Shown here: in pieces, positions 5,928 to 10,340 of the stretch
Position numbering within the stretch: position 1 is the stretch's first letter
Layout: each line of letters opens with the position of its first letter
Origin: CAYVMN01 sp964452575
GTDB lineage: Bacteria; Desulfobacterota; DSM-4660; Desulfatiglandales; Desulfatiglandaceae
NCBI GenBank assembly: GCA_964452575.1
Contig: CAYVMN010000164.1
Coordinates: 1 to 10,340, forward strand
Length of the DNA: 10,340 bases
Reading direction: 5' to 3'
Translations under genes and position numbers: made by a program
Notes under the pieces: generated by a model
What the model was told of the DNA's origin: nothing
The model's database searches: none
Seen by the model: only the letters and a program-made list of their open reading frames with translations

Positions 5928-6089
5928 CTCATTCACTCCTCCTGCCTATTGGTCTTATGGTTGTTGACTAGAACGGGAATCCAGAAACCGGCTATAGCAA
6001 GACACTCGCCTCTATTCATTGAGAACATCCCAGCCTTTCTCTTGTAATATAGTCTGGTAGGGCAAATATGTATCATGTAGCAAAGTGAG

Positions 6090-6099
6090 TTGTTAACAA
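6090..6099. promoter_or_regulatory. TTGTTAACAA palindrome, operator candidate
   Basis: A perfect 10-base palindrome sits near the middle of the divergent region, about 150 bases upstream of the regulator start and 160 from the SDR start. XRE-cupin regulators usually bind such palindromes in their own divergent promoters. A related but imperfect ATTGTCAATGATCAAT element lies upstream of the second SDR (about 7004-7021). Assignment as the operator is inference. Confidence 0.35.
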
Positions 6100-6183
6100 T
6101 AGTAAATTTATTCATTCCACGGTATAGGCAATCATGTAAGTGTGTCAAGGAAAAAGTGCTCTTTATTGACCGGGAGTTTTCCC

Positions 6184-6212
6184 TTGACATTATTTCAAAT
6201 ATTAAATATTTT
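6184..6212 (+). promoter_or_regulatory. Sigma-70-type promoter for the XRE-cupin regulator
   Basis: A perfect -35 box TTGACA (6184-6189) is followed after 17 bases by TATTTT (6207-6212), four of six matches to TATAAT, in AT-rich DNA. The start codon at 6240 is 28 bases downstream, leaving a short leader with AGGA as ribosome site. AATATT repeats overlap the spacer and -10 region and could be bound by the regulator itself. Confidence 0.6.
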
Positions 6213-6239
6213 CTCATAAAAAATAATACAATAGGAAAA

Positions 6240-6857
6240 ATGCGTATGAAGGATTCCAGTGTTGAGGCCATAGTGGATGGCATCGGCGATAAGATCCAGA
6301 TGTGCCGTAAGGAGGCGGGTCAGACCCTCAATCAGCTGGCCAAAAAGGCTGGAGTCTCACCGGCCGCAATTCATAAGATAGAAAAAAAAGAGATGATCCC
6401 GAGCATAACGGTCCTTATGAAGATTGCAAGGGCCTTAAACAGGGGGATTGGCTTTTTTACCCAGGAAGACAATGGATATTTCCATTTCAAGGAGAGACTT
6501 GAGGTGGTTAGAAGGGACCATAGGCGGGTCCTTACCAGCCCTTCAGGCTCCAGGATGGAGGTCCTTGCAATGTGCCTCGAGGGCGGAAAGATGGAGAGTT
6601 GCATCTTCACCTTCGGGCCTGGGGCCAATAGCGGACTGCGGTCGGATTCGCACAAGGGGGAGGAACTCTTTCTGGTCCTGGATGGGGAGATGTCTTTTGT
6701 GGTCGATGAGGAGTCCTATATACTAACCGAAGGGGACAGCATCCATTTCAATTCTGAAAGGCCTCACCGGTGGTCAAACTGCGGGTCAGGGGATCTCAAG
6801 TTTTTGTGGGCCATGACCCCGCTGCCCCTCTCTTCGCTGGACAGGTGGATCCCGTAG
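6240..6857 (+). CDS. XRE-family regulator with C-terminal cupin domain
   Basis: This 205-residue cytoplasmic transcription factor has an N-terminal XRE helix-turn-helix (about residues 17-72: IQMCRKEAGQTLNQLAKKAG, then VSPAAIHKIEKKEMIPSITV). A small cupin barrel follows at about 123-192 (GPGANSGLRSDSHKGEELFL, VLDGEMSFVV, GDSIHF, PHRW). Cupin metal-ligand-like residues H138, E142 and H176 are present, so it may sense a small acid or acyl-CoA. ATG 6240 is chosen for AGGA just upstream and the promoter immediately before it; the frame stays open further upstream through AT-rich DNA without start signals. It lies between two dehydrogenase genes and is the obvious local regulator, probably of both. 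The ligand cannot be deduced. Confidence 0.9.
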   Translation: MRMKDSSVEAIVDGIGDKIQMCRKEAGQTLNQLAKKAGVSPAAIHKIEKKEMIPSITVLMKIARALNRGIGFFTQEDNGYFHFKERLEVVRRDHRRVLTSPSGSRMEVLAMCLEGGKMESCIFTFGPGANSGLRSDSHKGEELFLVLDGEMSFVVDEESYILTEGDSIHFNSERPHRWSNCGSGDLKFLWAMTPLPLSSLDRWIP

Positions 6858-6955
6858 GAGTGCGGAATTGGGAGTTCGGAGTGCGGAATAGGGAAGGAGG
6901 AACGACGAACGACGAAGGAAGAAGGAGGAAGGAGGAAGGAAGATTGACGAGGGAC
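6858..6955. repeat. Purine-rich short-repeat tract
   Basis: The tract starts with GGAGTGCGGAAT twice at a 20-base interval (6858-6869, 6878-6889), then AACGACG twice, then a GGAAGAAGGAGGAAGG-like run. The top strand is nearly all purine. Read from the other strand it encodes strings such as PPSSFFLRRSSFLLP, a pseudo-protein pattern I associate from memory with intergenic repeats in Desulfobacterota. It separates the regulator from the downstream operon and contains no credible gene. Confidence 0.7.
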
Positions 6956-7058
6956 GAGAGGGGTCATGCATGGCCATGAAAGAAGTCGGAAATCATCCTA
7001 ATGAATTGTCAATGATCAATCGTCCTTCGCCGATCTTCCTTCCCAAAGGGGGGGTTAG

Positions 7059-7847
7059 ATGGAACTGGGTTTGAATGGCAAGTCTGTACTGGTTACGGGT
7101 GGGGGCCGAGGGATCGGCCGGGCAATTGCCCTTGGGTTTGCCCGTGAAGGGGCCTGTGTCGGCGTAAATGACCTGGTGACCGAGAGGGCAGAAGCAGTGG
7201 CCCGGGAGGCCGGCGCACTGGGCGCTCAGGCCATGGCCTGTCCGGCTGACATTACCCGATATGAAGAGGTGAGTCGCATGGTGAAAGAAGTCGTGGCCCG
7301 CTTCGGTGGGCTCCATGTGCTTGTCAATAACGCCGGGGTAGGGGATCAGGGGAGGCTTTTCCTGGATCAGACCCGTAAGGACTGGGATCGTGTCCTGGGA
7401 GTGGGACTCATGGGGACAATCAACTGCAACAGGGCGGTACTGGAGCATATGGTCAGGCAAAAGAAGGGAAAAATCATCTCCATTGCCTCGGATGCCGGCA
7501 GGGTTGGAGAGACTCGCATGGCCGTCTATTCTGCCTCCAAGGCCGGGATTATTGGTCACTCAAAGGCCCTGGCCAAGGAACTGGGACCTCACGGGATAAA
7601 TGTCAACGTGGTTTCACCCGGGGCCACGGAGACGGATACCACCCTTGAGAGACGAAAGGTGCGGGAGCAGGAAATGGGAAAGGAAGAGGCGGATGCACTG
7701 CTAAAAAAGATCCTCAATGCCTATCCCTTACGCAGATACGCACAACCCGAAGAGATTGCAGACATGGTCCTTTTCCTGGCATCTGAAAGGGCAAATTTCA
7801 TTACAGGACAGGTCATCAGCGTCAGCGGGGGGTACTGCACGGCATGA
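7059..7847 (+). CDS. SDR family dehydrogenase, BadH/BbsD-like
   Basis: This 262-residue classical SDR is complete: TGGGRGIG (13-20), D38 after the second strand (NAD type), NNAG (90-93), catalytic S144, Y157 and K161, and a C-terminus FITGQVISVSGGYCTA. The IASDAGRVG and NVVSPGATETD segments resemble BadH (2-hydroxycyclohexanecarboxyl-CoA dehydrogenase) and BbsC/D (dehydrogenase of the benzylsuccinate pathway). The likely reaction is oxidation of a 3-hydroxyacyl-CoA to 3-ketoacyl-CoA just before thiolysis. A GGGGGGG run precedes the ATG as a possible, loosely fitting ribosome site. Its stop overlaps the acyl-CoA dehydrogenase start by four bases (ATGA), so the two are coupled. The exact substrate is not determined. 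Confidence 0.92.
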   Translation: MELGLNGKSVLVTGGGRGIGRAIALGFAREGACVGVNDLVTERAEAVAREAGALGAQAMACPADITRYEEVSRMVKEVVARFGGLHVLVNNAGVGDQGRLFLDQTRKDWDRVLGVGLMGTINCNRAVLEHMVRQKKGKIISIASDAGRVGETRMAVYSASKAGIIGHSKALAKELGPHGINVNVVSPGATETDTTLERRKVREQEMGKEEADALLKKILNAYPLRRYAQPEEIADMVLFLASERANFITGQVISVSGGYCTA

Positions 7848-9004
7848 TTTTCTATCTCACAGATGAACAACGGATGCTGAAAGAGACGGTCCGAAGGTTT
7901 CTGGACAAAGAGATAATCCCTATTGCCTCGGAGCTGGATAGGGAAGGGCCGCTTAAAAAGGAGAGGTCACACGAGCTATTGGGGCTTTTGATACCTTTCG
8001 GATACCTAGGAAGCACCATTCCAGAAGAGGACGGAGGGGCCGGGCTTACATTTCTGACTTACGGTCTTCTGATTGAAGAGCTTCGACGGGCCTACGCATC
8101 GCTGGGGGGTGTTGTAGGTATCACGGCGAGTAGCGCAAGGACCATCCATCGGGTCGGAAACCCTGAGCAGAGGCGCAGATACCTTGGCCCGTTGCTCAAG
8201 GGAGAGATTGTGGGGTGCTCCGGAATAACCGAGCCAAATGCCGGTTCGGATGTGGCAGGTATCAGGACCAGGGCTGTTCGGTGTGATGGAGGATATCGGA
8301 TCAGCGGGACCAAGATGTGGATCTCCAACGGGACTATTGCGGATATAGTGATCACCTATGCCTCCACTGACCCCGGATTAGGACCCAGGGGAATTTCCCG
8401 CTTTATCGTTGACAGAAGAGAAACACCTTTTATCTCCAAGGAGATAAAGAAGATGGGAGTTCGGTCTTTCCCCACGGCAGAAATCGTCTTCGAGGATTGC
8501 TTTGTGCCCCAGGAGGCCCTGTTAGGAGATGAGGGAAGTGCCTTCAAGGGGGCACTCAGGAACATTCAGATTGCCCGTTGCCTGGCGGCTGTTTCGGCAG
8601 TTGGAATCGCCCAGGCCGCCATCGATTCATCCGTAACCTATGCCAGGCAGCGAGAACAGTTCGGGAGACCCATCGCCTCGTACCAGCTCATCCAGGAAAT
8701 GATAGCAGAAATGGTGACAGAGACAGAGGCCGCCCGACTGCTGGCTTACAAGGCCCTGGATCGCATCGATCAAGGGGGCAAGTTCATCCAGGAGGCCTCC
8801 ATGGCCAAGTATTATGCCACCGAAGTGGCTGTTCGCGTCACCTCCAAGGCCATTGAGATCCACGGGTCCTATGGTCTTTCCGAGGAATTTCCTGTTGAGA
8901 GATTCTTCAGGGACGCCAGGGTCTACACAATCCCTGACGGGACAAGCGAAATCCAGAAACTGATTATAGGCAGAGAGGTCTTGGGGATATCGGCAATTAC
9001 ATAA
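7844..9004 (+). CDS. Acyl-CoA dehydrogenase, FAD-dependent
   Basis: This 386-residue protein is full length for the family. Landmarks are GITEPNAGSDVAG (127-139), YRISGTKMWISNG (151-163), RQREQFGRPIASYQLIQ (268-284), IHGSYGLSEEFPVERFFRDAR (339-359) and the C-terminal IPDGTSEIQKLIIGRE (363-378). It should bind FAD and introduce a double bond into an acyl-CoA, passing electrons to an electron-transfer flavoprotein not encoded in the window. The short-chain enzymes have Glu in the motif EGTSxIQ as catalytic base; here the residue is D365 (PDGT). This may change substrate or regiochemistry, or a base elsewhere may be used, as in isovaleryl-CoA and cyclohexene-type enzymes. It is coupled to the upstream SDR and lies 35 bases before DUF35. 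Confidence 0.93.
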   Translation: MIFYLTDEQRMLKETVRRFLDKEIIPIASELDREGPLKKERSHELLGLLIPFGYLGSTIPEEDGGAGLTFLTYGLLIEELRRAYASLGGVVGITASSARTIHRVGNPEQRRRYLGPLLKGEIVGCSGITEPNAGSDVAGIRTRAVRCDGGYRISGTKMWISNGTIADIVITYASTDPGLGPRGISRFIVDRRETPFISKEIKKMGVRSFPTAEIVFEDCFVPQEALLGDEGSAFKGALRNIQIARCLAAVSAVGIAQAAIDSSVTYARQREQFGRPIASYQLIQEMIAEMVTETEAARLLAYKALDRIDQGGKFIQEASMAKYYATEVAVRVTSKAIEIHGSYGLSEEFPVERFFRDARVYTIPDGTSEIQKLIIGREVLGISAIT

Positions 9005-9039
9005 AGGCCACTATCGAAGAGAAGAAGGCAAAAGGAAAG

Positions 9040-9444
9040 GTGCCGGTCAAGGAAGGACTCTTTCCATGGCCACTGCCTGAGGACGGATCAGCACGGCTTA
9101 TGGGGAGTCGATGTGAGAGGTGCGGCCAGAGTTTTTTTCCAAGGAGGGGCACTTGCCCTGACTGCCAGGAGGAGGGGGACCTGAAGGAGATCTTCCTGGG
9201 CCGAGAGGGCAAACTCTATACATATACTATTGTTCGTCAGGCCCCGGCAGGCTTTAAGGCCCCCTATGCCACGGCACTGGTGGACCTTCCCGAGGGGGTT
9301 CGTCTTTTTGCCCAACTTACGACAGTGGATCAGGATAAGATCCGCCTGGACGGGCCGGTTGAATTGACCTTCGGGCCGATTGCCATGGACAAGGAGGGAA
9401 ATGAGATAATCTCGTACCTGTTCAGACCGGTGGAGAAGTCTTGA
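9040..9444 (+). CDS. DUF35 zinc-ribbon/OB-fold protein, thiolase partner
   Basis: This 134-residue protein has an N-terminal zinc ribbon (C25, C28, C39, C42: CERC and CPDC) followed by an OB fold (about 50-130). This is the DUF35 (OB_aCoA_assoc) family, which holds acyl-CoA substrates for thiolases and HMG-CoA synthases and is found as a stable subunit, as in BbsA with BbsB. The start is the GTG at 9040, with AAAGGA (9031-9036) four bases upstream; no ATG lies in frame between the previous gene and the zinc ribbon. The next gene is the thiolase 43 bases on, so a heteromeric thiolase complex is likely. The role is inferred from family and neighbour. Confidence 0.9.
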   Translation: MPVKEGLFPWPLPEDGSARLMGSRCERCGQSFFPRRGTCPDCQEEGDLKEIFLGREGKLYTYTIVRQAPAGFKAPYATALVDLPEGVRLFAQLTTVDQDKIRLDGPVELTFGPIAMDKEGNEIISYLFRPVEKS

Positions 9445-9487
9445 GGATTGAAGAAGGCCGGGAAACCCCAAGACCAGGAAGTTTCAT

Positions 9488-10330
9488 ATGAGAGATGTCT
9501 TTGTCATCGGTATCGGAATGGTACGATTCGGCAAGTTCCCCGATATATGGGTAGAGGAGCTTGGACGAAGGGCGATCCTGGCGGCCATAAAGGACTCTGG
9601 GGTTGACCCAAAGAGGTTTCCGGTCGCCTATTGTGGACACTCCCACCAGGGCCGGGTGGCCGGGCAGAGGGCCTTGAAACAGGCAGGAATAAGCGGCATT
9701 GAGGTAGTGAACGTAGAGAATGCCTGTGCCGGCGGCTCCACCTCATTTCGCCAGGCCTATATCTCGGTTGCGTCAGGGCTCTACGATCTCGCCCTGGCTG
9801 TGGGTATGGAGAAGGTGGCGGGAGGGCTGCTGCCTCCCAACCCCGAAGACCTGGATGGTTTGCAGGGCAGGGTCCTCCCGGGTCATTATGCAATGAAGGC
9901 CGTTCGGCACATGTATGAGTATGGCACCACCCACGAGCAGCTTGCCATGGTCTCTGTAAAGAGCCACCGCAACGCCTCCATGAATCCCCTGGCCCAGTAT
10001 CAGGAGCCGGTCACGCTGGGTCAGGTCCTGAAATCGCGCATGGTAGCGGACCCCCTGACACTCCTCCAGTGTTGTCCCACAGGAGACGGGGCTGCTGCGG
10101 CAGTACTTTGTAGTAGAACAGAGGCCGAGGGGTCAGATCATCCTCGGATAAGGGTGGCCGGGTCAGCGGTACGTTCCGGAGGGTATGTAGGCAGCGGTGA
10201 CGACATCCTCGAATCCCGGCTCACCAGGGAGACCGCAAAGAAGGCCTATGAGATAGCCTCTGTGGGACCCGAGGAGATAGACGTGTGTGAGTGTCACGAT
10301 GCCTTCACCATGGGGGAGAGCCTGCACTAG
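9488..10330 (+). CDS. Thiolase-like protein, stopped by in-frame TAG
   Basis: The gene opens with ATG and a CAGGAAG ribosome site and encodes 280 residues of a thiolase/SCP-x-like protein. Active-site Cys is C80 in VENACAGGSTSF, and the ECHDAFT motif with H270 is present. Thiolases of this family are about 380-400 residues and need a later GHPxGATG motif, which is not reached. The TAG at 10328-10330 follows LH, and the next codons read E-N-L; relatives usually read LHYENLG there, so TAG stands for a Tyr codon. It looks like a point nonsense change, a sequencing error or readthrough, not a natural end. The window ends 10 bases later. If intact it would cleave a 3-ketoacyl-CoA with the DUF35 subunit. 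Confidence 0.85.
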   Translation: MRDVFVIGIGMVRFGKFPDIWVEELGRRAILAAIKDSGVDPKRFPVAYCGHSHQGRVAGQRALKQAGISGIEVVNVENACAGGSTSFRQAYISVASGLYDLALAVGMEKVAGGLLPPNPEDLDGLQGRVLPGHYAMKAVRHMYEYGTTHEQLAMVSVKSHRNASMNPLAQYQEPVTLGQVLKSRMVADPLTLLQCCPTGDGAAAAVLCSRTEAEGSDHPRIRVAGSAVRSGGYVGSGDDILESRLTRETAKKAYEIASVGPEEIDVCECHDAFTMGESLH

Positions 10331-10340
10331 GAAAACCTTG

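Larger units (their letters stand above)
5928..6239. other. Divergent control region between SDR and regulator
   Basis: This 312-base AT-rich intergenic region separates the leftward SDR and rightward XRE-cupin gene. It holds the regulator promoter (6184-6212), a perfect palindrome (6090-6099) and two adjacent AATATT blocks near 6198-6210. I could not pick a convincing promoter for the leftward gene. No small gene is supported; the frames here are AT-driven and lack ribosome sites. Confidence 0.6.

Noticed and set aside
6090..6239. 50-residue upstream extension of the XRE-cupin regulator
   Set aside because: It would cross the promoter, has no good start or ribosome site, and does not resemble family N-termini.
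6858..6980. CRISPR-like or coding interpretation of the purine-rich tract
   Set aside because: Repeat units are short and irregular with no spacers, and the frames on both strands are composition artefacts.

Overview
The window joins two unlike stretches of a bacterial chromosome. The gene families and intergenic repeats best fit an anaerobic Desulfobacterota (deltaproteobacterium-like) organism. This is inferred from a benzylsuccinate/alicyclic-acid-like acyl-CoA module and from purine-rich intergenic repeats of a type I associate with that group. No rRNA, tRNA or phylogenetic marker gene is present, so the assignment is tentative.

Left part, about 1-4945: a decayed accessory region that looks like an integron gene-cassette array without an integrase in view. 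All genes point right. Small genes are separated by attC-like recombination sites. Two sites (208-266 and 4213-4270) have both core boxes and the single unpaired C in the left arm that marks attC sites. A third (from 1350) loses its right end where a group II intron fragment begins. The cargo is a DUF433/DUF5615 toxin-antitoxin-like pair, a higA antitoxin with only the last codons of higB left, a tandem HD/HD-GYP phosphodiesterase, a truncated NTF2/SnoaL-like gene, an isoprenylcysteine methyltransferase-like membrane protein and a phosphinothricin-acetyltransferase-like GNAT enzyme. A 25-bp direct repeat (954-978 and 4919-4943) brackets the segment from the higB remnant to just past the acetyltransferase, and higB is cut off at the edge of the first copy.

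Right part, about 5169-10340: a higher-GC catabolic locus. A leftward short-chain dehydrogenase (SDR) and a rightward XRE-cupin regulator share a 312-base divergent intergenic region with a good sigma-70-type promoter and a perfect 10-bp palindrome. After a purine-rich repeat tract comes a tight rightward operon: a BadH/BbsD-like SDR, an acyl-CoA dehydrogenase, a DUF35 zinc-ribbon/OB protein and a thiolase-like protein. SDR, acyl-CoA dehydrogenase, DUF35 and thiolase are the parts of a beta-oxidation module for an unusual (aromatic, alicyclic or branched) acyl-CoA. The DUF35-thiolase pair is the arrangement known from BbsA/BbsB of anaerobic toluene degradation. The substrate cannot be read from the sequence.

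Points for a second look are the in-frame TAG that ends the thiolase where relatives have Tyr, the intron fragment placed against an attC stem, the repeat-flanked cassette segment with its cut higB, and an Asp at the usual catalytic-Glu position of the acyl-CoA dehydrogenase.
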